DNA of 64,000 nucleotides, taken from assembly GCF_009905535.1 (NCBI RefSeq), contig NZ_JAAALA010000015.1, positions 1 through 64,000 on the forward strand, in the 5' to 3' direction. The notes under the pieces are model-generated. The model ran no database searches, was not told where the DNA came from, and saw only the letters and a program-made list of their open reading frames with translations. The position numbers and the translations under genes were made by a program. The stretch's first letter is position 1; every line of letters begins with the position of its first letter. Of this stretch, positions 33,797-41,766 are shown in pieces. Source of the DNA: Caulobacter sp. SLTY. GTDB taxonomy: Bacteria; Pseudomonadota; Alphaproteobacteria; Caulobacterales; Caulobacteraceae.

Positions 33797-34978
33797 ATGG
33801 ACAACTTCGCCGCCCTGCTGGCGCCCGTTACCTCCGAGACCTTCTTCGCCGACTACTACGGCAAGACGCCCCTCCACATCCCGGCCGCCGGCGGGACGCG
33901 CCAGGGCCTGCTCACCTGGGACCGGCTGAACGAGATCCTGTCGGTCTCCACCGCCTGGACCGAGCCGCGCCTGAAGCTGTTCATCGAGGGCCGCCGCATC
34001 GGCCCCGAGCACTATTGCGACACGGTCAACACCCTGGACGGCGAGATGCGGCGGGTGAACCCGCGCAAGGTGCGAACCTTCCTGTCGATGGGCGCCAGCC
34101 TTGTCGCCAATGCGGTCGAGACCCTGACGCCCGAGTTGCGCCGCACCGCCGGCGTCCTGGAACAGGCCCTGCTCGGCCTGACCAGCGCCAACATCTACTG
34201 CTCGTTCGGCGGTCGCCGGGCCTTCAACAGCCACTATGACAGCCACGAGGTCTTCGCCTTCCACACCGAGGGCGAGAAGGTCTGGCGGATCTATGAAGGC
34301 CGGGCCGACAACCCCATCGCCGGCCCGCCCGATCATCCCGAGGTGCAGCAGCAGCTGGACCGCCAGAAGGGCCGGTTGCTGCGCGAGGTGACCATGCGGC
34401 CGGGAGACCTGCTCTACATCCCGCGCGGCCAGTTCCACGACGCCCTGGCCAGCTCCCAGGCCTCGCTGCACGTCACCTTCTCTGTCGAGCCGCGCACCGC
34501 CCGCATCCTGTTCCGCCTGCTGGAGCAGGAGGCGATGAACGACAGCGCCTTCCGCGCCTGGCTACCTAACCCGGCCCAGGACGGCGGCGCGGCGCTCGCC
34601 CAGCGCCTCGCCGATCTCGCCGATCGGCTGAAAGCCATCGCCACCACCCGCGTCTTCCAGGGGGAGGTCGCCGACCTGCAGCGTTCGATCTTCGGGGAGC
34701 TGTCGGAATACGCCCTGCCCGCCGTCGGGCCGCTGGAGGCCTTCGAGGTCGCGCCACGACCGGCCGAGGTCGTCCGCCACGCCGACGGCTGGGTCCTGCG
34801 CACCCAGGCCGGCCTGATGCCGCTGGACGGCCTGCACAAGCCCGCCGCCTGGATTCTCGGCCGACCGGCCTTCACCCTGCAGGAACTGGCCGCCTGGTTC
34901 CCCCAGGCGGAAGAGACGGCGTTGCGAGGCCTGGTCGAACGGATGGGCCGGGCGGGCCTGGTCGCCCCGCGGCGTTGA
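33797..34978 (+). CDS. JmjC/cupin-type 2-oxoglutarate oxygenase (ribosomal-oxygenase-like)
   Basis: A 393-residue protein of the cupin_4/JmjC group. The Fe(II) facial triad is visible: His146-x-Asp148 (SHYDSHEVF) and His214 (RGQFHDAL), on the double-stranded beta-helix containing GDLLYIPRG. The C-terminal 150 residues form a winged-helix-like region. Related proteins hydroxylate ribosomal proteins (YcfD-like enzymes), but the sequence does not prove the substrate. The ATG follows the TorF terminator, so it has its own or read-through transcription. Confidence 0.85.
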   Translation: MDNFAALLAPVTSETFFADYYGKTPLHIPAAGGTRQGLLTWDRLNEILSVSTAWTEPRLKLFIEGRRIGPEHYCDTVNTLDGEMRRVNPRKVRTFLSMGASLVANAVETLTPELRRTAGVLEQALLGLTSANIYCSFGGRRAFNSHYDSHEVFAFHTEGEKVWRIYEGRADNPIAGPPDHPEVQQQLDRQKGRLLREVTMRPGDLLYIPRGQFHDALASSQASLHVTFSVEPRTARILFRLLEQEAMNDSAFRAWLPNPAQDGGAALAQRLADLADRLKAIATTRVFQGEVADLQRSIFGELSEYALPAVGPLEAFEVAPRPAEVVRHADGWVLRTQAGLMPLDGLHKPAAWILGRPAFTLQELAAWFPQAEETALRGLVERMGRAGLVAPRR

Positions 34979-34981
34979 AGC

Positions 34982-35263
34982 CTAGTTGTCCCGGCCGCTC
35001 GTGCGACGGCCCGGATCCATGGCCATGGCCGCTTCGTCGGCGCGACGCTGCCAGCCGGCGGTCGTGTCGCAGATCTTCCTCTGACGCCGGCTGCCGACCA
35101 CCGCTTCCCGCTTGCAGCTGATCCGGTCGAGGTCGTTCACGCCGATCTTGCCGACCGGCATTCGAACACTGGTCTGGCCCACCGGCTTCCGGACATCGAC
35201 CGGCGACACATTGGCCGGCTCGGCGGCCAAGGCGAGAAGCAGGGCGGGCAAAAGCAGGGACAT
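34982..35263 (-). CDS. small secreted two-cysteine protein, paralogue 1
   Basis: A 93-residue protein with an N-terminal signal segment (MSLLLPALLLALAAEP). The conserved part is NDLDRISCKREAVVGSRRQRKICDTTAGWQRRADE, ending DPGRRTSGRDN. It shares the D-x-x-R-I-x-C-x(5-6)-G-S-x-R-x-x-K-x-C motif with the proteins at 35477, 35854 and 36235. The two cysteines could form a disulfide in the periplasm. The start at the Met at 35263 is chosen because the signal segment begins there. The function is unknown. Confidence 0.7.
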   Translation of the reverse strand: MSLLLPALLLALAAEPANVSPVDVRKPVGQTSVRMPVGKIGVNDLDRISCKREAVVGSRRQRKICDTTAGWQRRADEAAMAMDPGRRTSGRDN

Positions 35264-35343
35264 GGCTTGGACTCGTCGATTACGAGCCGCCGGACAGACC
35301 ACCACAGAAAGGCGAGGTCAAGGCAGCGCCTGCCCGCCGGCCT

Positions 35344-35427
35344 TGGTAGGGACGGTGGGACTCGAACCCACACTCCTTGCGGATGCGGATTTTAAGTCCG
35401 CTGCGTCTACCATTCCGCCACGTCCCC
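35344..35427 (-). tRNA. tRNA-Leu (UAA anticodon)
   Basis: On the minus strand the acceptor stem GGGGACG pairs with CGTCCCT (G-T at the first pair). The anticodon stem-loop is GCGGA-CTTAAAA-TCCGC with anticodon TAA, and the T arm carries GGTTCGAGTCC. A long variable arm (atccgcaagga region) fits a class II tRNA. CCA is encoded after the discriminator A. The gene is flanked by small paralogues 1 and 2. Confidence 0.95.
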
Positions 35428-35476
35428 GAAGGATCGACCTGTTTAGAGCCGACGCCGGGGATGGCAAGGGTGGCGA

Positions 35477-35776
35477 TCAGGGGTTCTTCGGCTGCTTAGG
35501 CTGACGCTCGACGCCCTGGCCATAGAGGGTGGTGTCCAGATTGCGCTGGGCAGAGTCCTCGATGCGGGTCCACTCCAGCGCCGTCAGGCAGACCTTGCGG
35601 TCGCGGCGGCTGCCGATCGTCGACTTGCGGCAGACGATGCGGTCGTGATCGAGCTTGCCCGGCGTGCCGATGGCGAAGTCGGTCCGGGCGACTGACCCAG
35701 CCTTGACCTTGGTCGCCGACATGTCGGTCGGGCCGGCCAGAAAGATGGCGAACAACGCAGTACCTACGAGAACCAT
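35477..35776 (-). CDS. small secreted two-cysteine protein, paralogue 2
   Basis: A 99-residue protein. The N-terminal hydrophobic segment (MVLVGTALFAIFLAGPTD) is a signal or anchor. The conserved part reads LDHDRIVCRKSTIGSRRDRKVCLTALEWTRIED, keeping both cysteines and the G-S-x-R core but with a different C-terminal tail (TTLYGQGVERQPKQPKNP). GGGAGG lies before the ATG at 35776. The 17 bp sequence GGAGGATACGCCAATCA (plus strand, 35803-35819) upstream is shared with paralogue 3. The function is unknown. Confidence 0.72.
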   Translation of the reverse strand: MVLVGTALFAIFLAGPTDMSATKVKAGSVARTDFAIGTPGKLDHDRIVCRKSTIGSRRDRKVCLTALEWTRIEDSAQRNLDTTLYGQGVERQPKQPKNP

Positions 35777-35853
35777 GGCGTCCTCCCATTGCGAATGCCC
35801 GCGGAGGATACGCCAATCAATGGTTTGCGAAAAGCCGGCTCAGGCCGGCCTCA

Positions 35854-36171
35854 TCAGGGTTGCGGGTTTTCGCTGAAGTCATTGGGCGTGCCGGCGGTGC
35901 GGCGGCCCGGATCAGTCAGCTGATCGGCCTGGTCCTTAAGGCGCTCGCGATCGGCCACGGTCATGCAGACCTTCTGCGGCCGGTTGGAGCCGACCACATG
36001 CTCGCGCTTGCAGACGATCCGGTCGGGATCGTCCAGGCCGCTCTTCTTGGCCGGCTTGATCGGCTTGGGCGCGGCCGGCTTGGCGACCTGAACCGGGCTG
36101 ACGCCGGTCGGTTGGGCCACGGCCGAACCGGCCAGCACGACGGCGAACAATGCGGTACCCACAAGAGTCAT
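35854..36171 (-). CDS. small secreted two-cysteine protein, paralogue 3
   Basis: A 105-residue protein with a signal peptide (MTLVGTALFAVVLAGSAVAQ), a Pro/Lys-rich linker, and the conserved segment DDPDRIVCKREHVVGSNRPQKVC...DPGRRTAGT. Over 49 residues it differs from paralogue 4 at only three positions. The DNA is part of a 146 bp ungapped direct repeat (35888-36033 against 36269-36414). The start at 36171 has a GGGGGG site; the TTG at 36189 is unlikely. The function is unknown. Confidence 0.75.
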   Translation of the reverse strand: MTLVGTALFAVVLAGSAVAQPTGVSPVQVAKPAAPKPIKPAKKSGLDDPDRIVCKREHVVGSNRPQKVCMTVADRERLKDQADQLTDPGRRTAGTPNDFSENPQP

Positions 36172-36414
36172 GGCGCCCCCCTTCAGCAAATGCCGAGGGA
36201 GGATACGCCAATCAGCGGTTCGCGGAAACCCGCGTCAGAGGGCTGGGCCGTTCTTGAAGTCTTCGGCCGTGCCGGCGGAGCGGCGGCCCGGATCGGTCAA
36301 CTGATCAGTCTGGTCCTTCAACCGTTCACGGTCAGCGACGGTCATGCAGACCTTCTGGGGACGGTTGGAGCCGACCACATGCTCGCGCTTGCAGACGATG
36401 CGGTTAGGATCGTC
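35888..36414 (-). repeat. tandem gene duplication: 146 bp direct repeat spaced 381 bp
   Basis: Positions 35888-36033 and 36269-36414 align without gaps at an offset of 381 bp, and lie inside paralogues 3 and 4. The most conserved stretch encodes CKREHVVGSNRPQKVCMTVADR. This is direct evidence of a recent duplication of the small-secreted-protein gene, with the flanking sequences already diverged. Confidence 0.8.
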
Positions 36415-36528
36415 GATCTTCTTCTTCGGGGTGGCCGCCGGCGCGGGAGCTGGCGCGCCGGCGCCCGATTGCGCCAGGACGGGCGTGGCGAGGGCCACGG
36501 CGGCGAAGGCGATGACAGCAATGCGCAT
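36235..36528 (-). CDS. small secreted two-cysteine protein, paralogue 4
   Basis: A 97-residue protein with a signal peptide (MRIAVIAFAAVALATPVLAQ), an Ala/Pro linker (SGAGAPAPAPAATPKKK) and the conserved segment DDPNRIVCKREHVVGSNRPQKVC...DPGRRSAGT. It is nearly identical to paralogue 3 in the mature part, while its signal peptide and 5' region differ. This suggests that the duplication took only the mature part or that the ends diverged quickly. The function is unknown. Similar hypothetical proteins are common in alphaproteobacteria. Confidence 0.75.
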   Translation of the reverse strand: MRIAVIAFAAVALATPVLAQSGAGAPAPAPAATPKKKIDDPNRIVCKREHVVGSNRPQKVCMTVADRERLKDQTDQLTDPGRRSAGTAEDFKNGPAL

Positions 36529-36575
36529 AAACAGAACTCTCGGATGACGTGTGAACTCAGGTTCCGAGGAGAGCG

Positions 36576-37343
36576 TCAGCGGCCGTCGCTGTCAAGAAAA
36601 GTAATGTTTCCCACGCCTTCCGCGACAAGGGCTTGCTCAAGATCGCGGCGCGCCGCCTCGACCAGGGCCAGGTCCCGCCCCCGGATGACCAGTTGGCTGC
36701 CGTAGCCGGCGGGCGAGAAGAAGGGATAGCTGCCCATCGAAAGGTCGGGATAGGCGCGGGCCACCCGTTCCAGCGGCGCGGCCATCACCCCCTCCCCCGA
36801 GCCTTCGACCCGCAGTGTCTGGGAGATGACGACCGCCCCGACCCGCAGCCGGTGACCCACATCCTCGAGCATGCCGCGCATGATGCTGGGCACCCCGGCA
36901 AGGACGAAGACGTTGCCGATCTGGAAGCCCGGCGGCCCCTGCACCGGGTTCTTCACCAGGGTCCCGCCCTCGGGCACCCGCGCCATGCGGCGACGGGCGG
37001 CGTTGAGTTCATCGCCCCAGCGGGCGGACATCATGGCGATAATCTCGGGATGCTCGTGCAGGGGCACGCCCAACGCCTTGGCCACGCAGTCAGCGGTGAT
37101 GTCGTCGTGGGTCGGGCCGATGCCGCCGGTGGTGATCAGGTAGTCGTAACGGCCGCGCAGGTGATTCACCGCCGTGACGATCTCCTCCTCGATGTCGCCG
37201 ACGACCCGCGCCTCGGCCAGATCGACGCCGTACTGGGCGATGTAGCGGGCGATACTGTTGAGATTGGTGTCCTGGGTGCGACCCGACAGGATCTCGTCGC
37301 CGATGATCAGCACGGCGGCCGTCACCCGTTCCTGGCTCGCCAT
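36576..37343 (-). CDS. CinA-like molybdopterin-binding-domain protein
   Basis: A 255-residue protein with the MoaB/Mog-type domain of Cin[34 protein letters not shown], then [27 protein letters not shown], and [17 protein letters not shown]. The C-terminal nicotinamide-nucleotide-deamidase domain of full CinA is absent. The length matches stand-alone CinA-N proteins, whose function is unclear. It is divergent from sfsA, with 49 bp between start codons. Confidence 0.87.
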   Translation of the reverse strand: MASQERVTAAVLIIGDEILSGRTQDTNLNSIARYIAQYGVDLAEARVVGDIEEEIVTAVNHLRGRYDYLITTGGIGPTHDDITADCVAKALGVPLHEHPEIIAMMSARWGDELNAARRRMARVPEGGTLVKNPVQGPPGFQIGNVFVLAGVPSIMRGMLEDVGHRLRVGAVVISQTLRVEGSGEGVMAAPLERVARAYPDLSMGSYPFFSPAGYGSQLVIRGRDLALVEAARRDLEQALVAEGVGNITFLDSDGR

Positions 37344-37392
37344 TGCCCCGCTCCTCGCCTACATCCGCTGCTGCATCCGACTTAGAGCGCTC

Positions 37393-38094
37393 ATGGACCT
37401 GCCTCAACCCCTGCTGAGGGGCCGCCTCGTCAGCCGCTACAAGCGCTTCTTCGCCGACGTCATCCTGGATGACGGCCGGGTGGTGACCGCCCACTGCCCC
37501 AACCCCGGCGCCATGCTGGGGCTGAAGGAGCCGGGGATGGGGGTTTGGCTATCGGTCTCGAACGATCCCAAGCGCAAGTTGGCCCACACCCTGCAACTGG
37601 TGGAGACGGGCGACGGGTTGGCCGGGGTCAACACCATGCTGCCCAACAGGCTGGTCGCCGAGGCGCTGGCGGGCGGGCGGATTCCGGAGCTGGCCGGCTA
37701 TGCCAGCGTACGGCCGGAGGTGAAGTACGGTGAGGCCAGCAGGATCGACTTTCTGCTCACCCACCCGGACCGGCCGTCCTGCTGGCTGGAGGTCAAGAAC
37801 GTCCACCTGCGCCGCGAGGGGGCGCTGGCCGAGTTTCCCGACTGTGTGGCCGCAAGGTCGGCTAAGCACCTGCGGGAGTTGGAGGCCATGGTCGGCGTCG
37901 GGGACCGGGCGGTGGTGCTGTTCGTGATTCAGCGGACCGACTGTGACGCCTTCGCCGCCTGCCATGATCTCGACCCAGTATTCGCGGCGGCGCTGGACCA
38001 TGCGGCGGACGCAGGCGTCGAGGTGCTGATCTATGCCTGCGCGATGGGGACAGACCGAATAGAGATCGAACGACCGATCCCCTGGCGGCGCTAA
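37393..38094 (+). CDS. sfsA: sugar fermentation stimulation protein homologue SfsA
   Basis: A 233-residue SfsA: the N-terminal OB-like strand ([31 protein letters not shown]), the [12 protein letters not shown] nuclease-like motif near residue 135, and [19 protein letters not shown]. Family members have a predicted nuclease-like active site (Asp in SRIDFLL, Glu-x-Lys in LEVKN). The physiological role is poorly known. The Met at 37393 is preferred over upstream in-frame codons because the family begins at about this point. Confidence 0.92.
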   Translation: MDLPQPLLRGRLVSRYKRFFADVILDDGRVVTAHCPNPGAMLGLKEPGMGVWLSVSNDPKRKLAHTLQLVETGDGLAGVNTMLPNRLVAEALAGGRIPELAGYASVRPEVKYGEASRIDFLLTHPDRPSCWLEVKNVHLRREGALAEFPDCVAARSAKHLRELEAMVGVGDRAVVLFVIQRTDCDAFAACHDLDPVFAAALDHAADAGVEVLIYACAMGTDRIEIERPIPWRR

Positions 38095-38729
38095 TCCGCC
38101 GCCGCGAAGTGGGCCATCTGGTCGGCGTGGGCCTTCTTGAATGCCGGTCGGGCCGTGGCGCGGGCGACGTAGGCCTTGGCGGCCGGGTAGGCGGCCAAGC
38201 CGTCCAGGCGGTCGACGATACGCAGCACGTCGGCCATCAGGATGTCCGCGACCGAAAAGCTACCCGCCAGCCACTCGCGGGCCGCCAGCACCGGCTCCAA
38301 GCGTTGCAGGCGGATGGTGGCGAAGCTGTCGATGAACGCCCAGGCCGGGTTGGTTTCGTCGTGCCCCATCATCTTCAGCAGGGTCCAGTGCTGGGTCGCC
38401 GCCTCGACCGAATTGAGGGCGGCGAACAGCCATTCCTTGACCTCGGCGCGGGCCTTGCGGTCGACGGGCATCAGGACCTCGCTCTTCTCGCCCAGGTGCA
38501 GCAGCATCGCGCCGCTTTCGAAGATCGACAGGTCGCCATCGACCAGCCAGGGGATCTGGCCGAACGGCTGGTGGGACAGGTGCTCCGCGCCGCGATCCCT
38601 GAACGGCGTGCTCTCCACCCGATAGGCCAGGCCCGCCTCCTCCAGCGCCCAGCGGGCGCGGATGTCGCGGACATGGCCGCGAGGCATTTCCGGCACCCAG
38701 TCGTAGGTGACAAGGACGATGTCGCTCAT
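38091..38729 (-). CDS. glutathione S-transferase family protein
   Basis: A 212-residue GST. The N-terminal thioredoxin-like domain has [44 protein letters not shown] (the cis-Pro and ES glutathione motif). The C-terminal helical domain has [20 protein letters not shown]. The start overlaps the SRPBCC gene stop as ATGA, placing it third in the ArsR-led operon. The substrate is unknown. Confidence 0.88.
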   Translation of the reverse strand: MSDIVLVTYDWVPEMPRGHVRDIRARWALEEAGLAYRVESTPFRDRGAEHLSHQPFGQIPWLVDGDLSIFESGAMLLHLGEKSEVLMPVDRKARAEVKEWLFAALNSVEAATQHWTLLKMMGHDETNPAWAFIDSFATIRLQRLEPVLAAREWLAGSFSVADILMADVLRIVDRLDGLAAYPAAKAYVARATARPAFKKAHADQMAHFAAAD

Positions 38730-39160
38730 GGGGCGTCTCCGAGGAAGGTGGCGAGTTGGCCCAGCCAGCCGAGCCAGCCGTGCTGATGGCTGTCGCGAAG
38801 GGGCGCGGTGGGGAGGTGCTCGTGGGTCAGGGTCAGTTCCGTGCCGCCCTCGATCGGCTCGAGCAGGAAGGTCACGAGGGTCTCGGTATCGGGCCAGTCG
38901 TCCAGGTCCCAGGTGAAGGTCAGCTTCCGCTCCGGGATCACCTCGCGATAGACGCCCGTCGGGTTGGCCTGATGGCCGTCCAGCAGGCAGAAGACGATGC
39001 TGTAGCGACCGCCAGGCCGCAAGTCGGCCTCCGCGCTGAGCGTCGGGCCGGCGTCAGGACCCCACCATTGCAGCATCTGGTCAGGCTGGGTGATCGCCGC
39101 CCAGATGCGGGCGGGCGAGGCCTTGATACGGCGGACCAGGGTCACGCTGGGCGGACTCAC
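38726..39160 (-). CDS. SRPBCC/AHSA1 family protein
   Basis: A 144-residue START-like lipid-binding fold: RRIKASPARIWAAITQPDQMLQWWGPD at the N-terminus, GGRYSIVFCLLDGH and EVIPERKLTFTWDLDDW in the middle, and LTLTHEHLP and HGWLGWLGQLATFL at the end. This is the AHSA1 pattern that often pairs with ArsR regulators. The GTG start at 39160 overlaps the ArsR stop as GTGA; no ATG lies in frame nearby. The ligand is unknown. Confidence 0.87.
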   Translation of the reverse strand: MSPPSVTLVRRIKASPARIWAAITQPDQMLQWWGPDAGPTLSAEADLRPGGRYSIVFCLLDGHQANPTGVYREVIPERKLTFTWDLDDWPDTETLVTFLLEPIEGGTELTLTHEHLPTAPLRDSHQHGWLGWLGQLATFLGDAP

Positions 39161-39495
39161 GCGTCCGGGTCCTGTTCGACGAGGGCGGCCAGCCGATCGA
39201 GGCTGGCGGTCCAGAATCGTTCGTAGCGCTCGAGCCAGGCCATGGCCTCCTGCATCGGCCCAGCGGTGAGCTGGACCGAGACGGTGCGGCCGGTCTTGGT
39301 GCGGGTGATAAGGCCGGCGTCGGACAGCACGTCCAGATGCTTCATCAGGCCGGGCAGCTTCAGGGCCGTCGGCCGGGCCAGTTCGCTGACCGACAGGCCG
39401 GGCTCGTCCATCAGCCGCGAGAGGACATAGCGCCGCGTCGGATCGGCCAGGGCCGAGAAGGTGCGATCCATGGCGTTGGATTGATAGTTCACCAT
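39157..39495 (-). CDS. ArsR-family winged-helix regulator
   Basis: A 112-residue protein: MDRTFSALADPTRRYVLSRL, then SVSELARPTALKLPGLMKHLDVLSDAGLITRTKTGRTVSV, the winged-helix DNA-binding part of the SdpR/ArsR type. The metal-binding cysteines of ArsR proper are absent. The start ATG lies inside a 22 bp palindrome (39485-39506) next to a promoter whose -10 is close by, so the mRNA may be nearly leaderless. It probably represses its own operon. Confidence 0.9.
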   Translation of the reverse strand: MVNYQSNAMDRTFSALADPTRRYVLSRLMDEPGLSVSELARPTALKLPGLMKHLDVLSDAGLITRTKTGRTVSVQLTAGPMQEAMAWLERYERFWTASLDRLAALVEQDPDA

Positions 39496-39531
39496 ATGGC
39501 GAACTATTTAGCACGGCCGCGACTCTGTCAA
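39485..39531 (-). promoter_or_regulatory. promoter and operator palindrome of the ArsR-SRPBCC-GST operon
   Basis: On the minus strand TTGACAG (from 39531) is followed after 12 bases by GCTAAATA (39512-39505). This fits the Caulobacter housekeeping consensus (TTGACGS, 10-14 bases, GCTANAWC). The inverted repeat TAGTTC-x-CCATATGG-x-GAACTA (39485-39506) overlaps the -10 edge and the start codon of the regulator. The layout suits autorepression by the ArsR protein; binding is inference. Confidence 0.7.
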
Positions 39532-39715
39532 CCGGGGGCCGCCTGTGTTATCGCCAGCCTCGGTCGGCAGTTCACCAAGGCGTCGCTGTCCCATCCGGGA
39601 AGCTAAACCTGCCACTTCGAAACCCTTCGTCACCCGCTTGTCCCGTGCCGAAGTCGTAAGTCAGCGACCACGACCGATCCTCACCGGATCGCCCTCGGCA
39701 CGACGAGGATGAGTG

Positions 39716-40246
39716 ATGAGAGACCCCCTGCCCTTCGCCGCGCCCGACATTTCGGCGCTGGCCAAGACCCTGAGCCGCGAAATCCGTGCGCTCGAAACCG
39801 CTCCCGGCCACGTCCAGATGCTGAACATCCTGGCCCGCGCCGCCGGTCACCGGAACTATCAGGCGCTGAAAGCCCAGCATGACGCCGGCGGGCGACTGGC
39901 CGCGCCGGCGCCGCCGGTCGACCACCTGCTGGTCGAAAGGACGGCCCGGTATTTCGACGCCTCCGGAAGGCTGGCGAGTTGGCCCGCCAAGGTCAGCCAG
40001 CAGCGCCTGTGCCTGTGGCTGCTGTGGTCGCGGCTGCCGGCCGAGACCGACCTGACAGAGCGCCAGGTCAACGACCGGCTGAAGGCCGGCCACCTGTTCG
40101 GCGACCATGCCCTGCTGCGGCGGGACATGGTCGACATGGGCCTGTTGACCCGCAACCGGGACGGCAGTGTCTATCGGCGCACCGAACGGCCGCCGCCGGT
40201 CGAGGCCCTGGCGCTGATCCGCCAGGTCCCCGGCCCTGCGGGCTAG
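39716..40246 (+). CDS. DUF2087-domain protein
   Basis: A 176-residue protein. An N-terminal segment (MLNILARAAGHRNYQALKAQH) suggests a small helical domain. The DUF2087 domain follows, with the pattern RYFDASGRLASWPAKVSQQRLCLWLLWSRLPAE...TERQVNDRLKAGHLFGDHALLRRDMVDMGLLTRNRDGSVYRRT, a winged-helix-like fold. ATG 39716 follows GAGG by seven bases. It overlaps the converging YCII gene by four bases. It may be a DNA-binding regulator. Confidence 0.85.
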   Translation: MRDPLPFAAPDISALAKTLSREIRALETAPGHVQMLNILARAAGHRNYQALKAQHDAGGRLAAPAPPVDHLLVERTARYFDASGRLASWPAKVSQQRLCLWLLWSRLPAETDLTERQVNDRLKAGHLFGDHALLRRDMVDMGLLTRNRDGSVYRRTERPPPVEALALIRQVPGPAG

Positions 40247-40578
40247 TCCATCGTCGGGACCGGCATCACCGGCATCACCTCCACGGCCGTGCCGGGGAAG
40301 ATGGAGAAGTGGGGGTGGTTTTCGAACATGGCGGCCGCGGCCTCATGGCTCTCGGCCTTTACCACGACGAAGCCTGCGACGGTGTTGCGGATGTCGGTGA
40401 CGCCATTCTTGGCGACGCTCTTGGTGCGACCGGCCGGGCCGCCATTCACGACGATCGCATCGGCATGGTCTTCGTGCCACTGGCCCCAGGCCTGCATGCC
40501 GCGGCCGATGTCTTCGGGGCTCATGTCGCCGGGACCATCGCCGGGCTCGCCGACGTAAAGGCAGATGTACTCTTGCAT
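40243..40578 (-). CDS. YCII-related domain protein
   Basis: A 111-residue protein with the YciI pattern: MQEYICLYVGEP at the N-terminus, then MSPEDIGRGMQAWGQWHEDHADAIVVNGGPAG, and GFVVVKAESHEAAAAMFENHPHFSIF, with the ferredoxin-like fold expected. A GGAG site precedes the ATG. The function is unknown. It follows the GST gene at 40599 on the same strand with a 20 bp gap, making it the last gene of the MarR-led operon. Confidence 0.88.
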   Translation of the reverse strand: MQEYICLYVGEPGDGPGDMSPEDIGRGMQAWGQWHEDHADAIVVNGGPAGRTKSVAKNGVTDIRNTVAGFVVVKAESHEAAAAMFENHPHFSIFPGTAVEVMPVMPVPTMD

Positions 40579-40598
40579 GGGAAACTCCTCGTTCAAGG

Positions 40599-41246
40599 TC
40601 AGGCGGGTTCGTTCTCGCGGAACGGCTGCAGCTGCGCGTCCATGGCGCGCTTGAAGGCCGGGCGAGCCGTGCACCGGTCCAGATAGGCGTCGAGGTTGGC
40701 GTACTTCGACAACAGTTCGGTGCGGTCGAGCTCGCGCAGCACAGTGGCCATCATCAGGTCGCCGGCCGTGAAACGGCCTTCCAGGTAGGGTTTGTCGCCG
40801 AGCCAGTCGCTGAGCTGCTGCAGGCGTTGGGTGATGTCGGCGATCACCTGCGGCCGGCGCTCCTTGGTCCAGGCTTCCCCAGCGTGGAAAACGTCGATGG
40901 CGCCCAGCTGGGCGACATGGATCTCGATCGAGTTCAGGGCCGCCAGCACCCAGGTGATCACCCGCGCCTGGCCCGCGCCGTCGCGCGGGGCCAGGGCCTC
41001 GTGCTTGCCGGCCAGGTAGATGACGATGGCTCCGGACTCGAACATCTCGACCTCGCCGTCGCGATAGGCCGGCACCTGGGCGAAGGGCTGCCAGTCGCTG
41101 TAGGCGGCGCCCTTGTTCATCACATCGATGAGGTCGGCCCTGTAGGGCACGCCGGCCTCCTCCAGCGCCCAGCGGACGCGCAGGTCTCGCACGAACCCCT
41201 GGGCGAAATCGGGCACCCATTTGTAGGCGGATACTTCGACGGTCAT
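40599..41246 (-). CDS. glutathione S-transferase family protein
   Basis: A 215-residue GST related to the one at 38091: [47 protein letters not shown] (cis-Pro and ES motif), and YLEGRFTAGDLMMATVLRELDR in the C-terminal domain. GGAG precedes the ATG. It sits between the MarR and YCII genes. The shared sequence with 38091 and the parallel operon layout suggest an old duplication. Confidence 0.88.
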   Translation of the reverse strand: MTVEVSAYKWVPDFAQGFVRDLRVRWALEEAGVPYRADLIDVMNKGAAYSDWQPFAQVPAYRDGEVEMFESGAIVIYLAGKHEALAPRDGAGQARVITWVLAALNSIEIHVAQLGAIDVFHAGEAWTKERRPQVIADITQRLQQLSDWLGDKPYLEGRFTAGDLMMATVLRELDRTELLSKYANLDAYLDRCTARPAFKRAMDAQLQPFRENEPA

Positions 41247-41262
41247 CGCAACGCTCCTTTAC

Positions 41263-41730
41263 TCAACAGGGATCGGGGGCCGGCGCGGCCAGGTCGCGCA
41301 GACCTCGCCGCAGCGTCTCGGGTTGGTCGGGCGCCAGTTCGGCCTCAACTTGGGCATGCAGGGCGGTCCAGATCGGCAGGGCCTGGGCCAGCCGCTCCCG
41401 CCCCTCCGGCGTCAGGGCCAGGCGGCGCGCGCGGCGATCCGCCGTGTCGGGGCTGATCAGGGCCAGGCCGTCGCGGACCAGCGGCTTGAGCGCCGCCGTC
41501 AGGGTGGTGCGGTCTGCGCCCAGAAGGCGGGCCACATCCCCTATCGACGCCGCCGCCGGGCGGTTGAGGGCGTTGAGCAGCGAGAACTGGCTGTTGGTCA
41601 GGCCGACCGGTCGCAGCGCCTCATCGAACCGCCGGGCCAGGACCCGCGCCGCCCGCTGGGCATGCAGGCACAGGCAGTGGTCCCGCACGTGGTGGGTGGC
41701 GTCATAGGTCATGGCCGCGGGCGCGCTCAT
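41263..41730 (-). CDS. MarR-family regulator
   Basis: A 155-residue winged-helix protein: FDEALRPVGLTNSQFSLLNALNRPAAASIGDVARLLGADRTTLTAALKPLVRDGLALISPDTADRRARRLALTPEGRERLAQAL, with the wing DRRARR. The cysteine pair in HCLCLHAQR near the N-terminus is notable and could be redox-active as in some MarR regulators. The start at 41730 is chosen because a promoter and operator lie just upstream and the preceding in-frame sequence is not family-like. Confidence 0.9.
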   Translation of the reverse strand: MSAPAAMTYDATHHVRDHCLCLHAQRAARVLARRFDEALRPVGLTNSQFSLLNALNRPAAASIGDVARLLGADRTTLTAALKPLVRDGLALISPDTADRRARRLALTPEGRERLAQALPIWTALHAQVEAELAPDQPETLRRGLRDLAAPAPDPC

Positions 41731-41736
41731 ATGTCT

Positions 41737-41766
41737 ATTTAAGTTGATATCAACGTAATGAGTCAA
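41737..41766 (-). promoter_or_regulatory. promoter with embedded MarR-type operator
   Basis: On the minus strand a -35 (TTGACT, 41766-41761) and a -10 (TTAAAT, 41742-41737) are separated by 18 bases. That spacer holds the perfect 12 bp palindrome GTTGATATCAAC (41743-41754), the TTGATATCAA core seen at many MarR sites. The -10 lies six bases from the MarR start, so the transcript would be leaderless or nearly so. It is a strong candidate for MarR autorepression of the MarR-GST-YCII operon. Confidence 0.72.

Noticed and set aside
35344..36528. A genomic island inserted at tRNA-Leu.
   Set aside because: No integrase, no direct repeat of the tRNA 3' end and no abrupt change in gene type; only small paralogues are near it.
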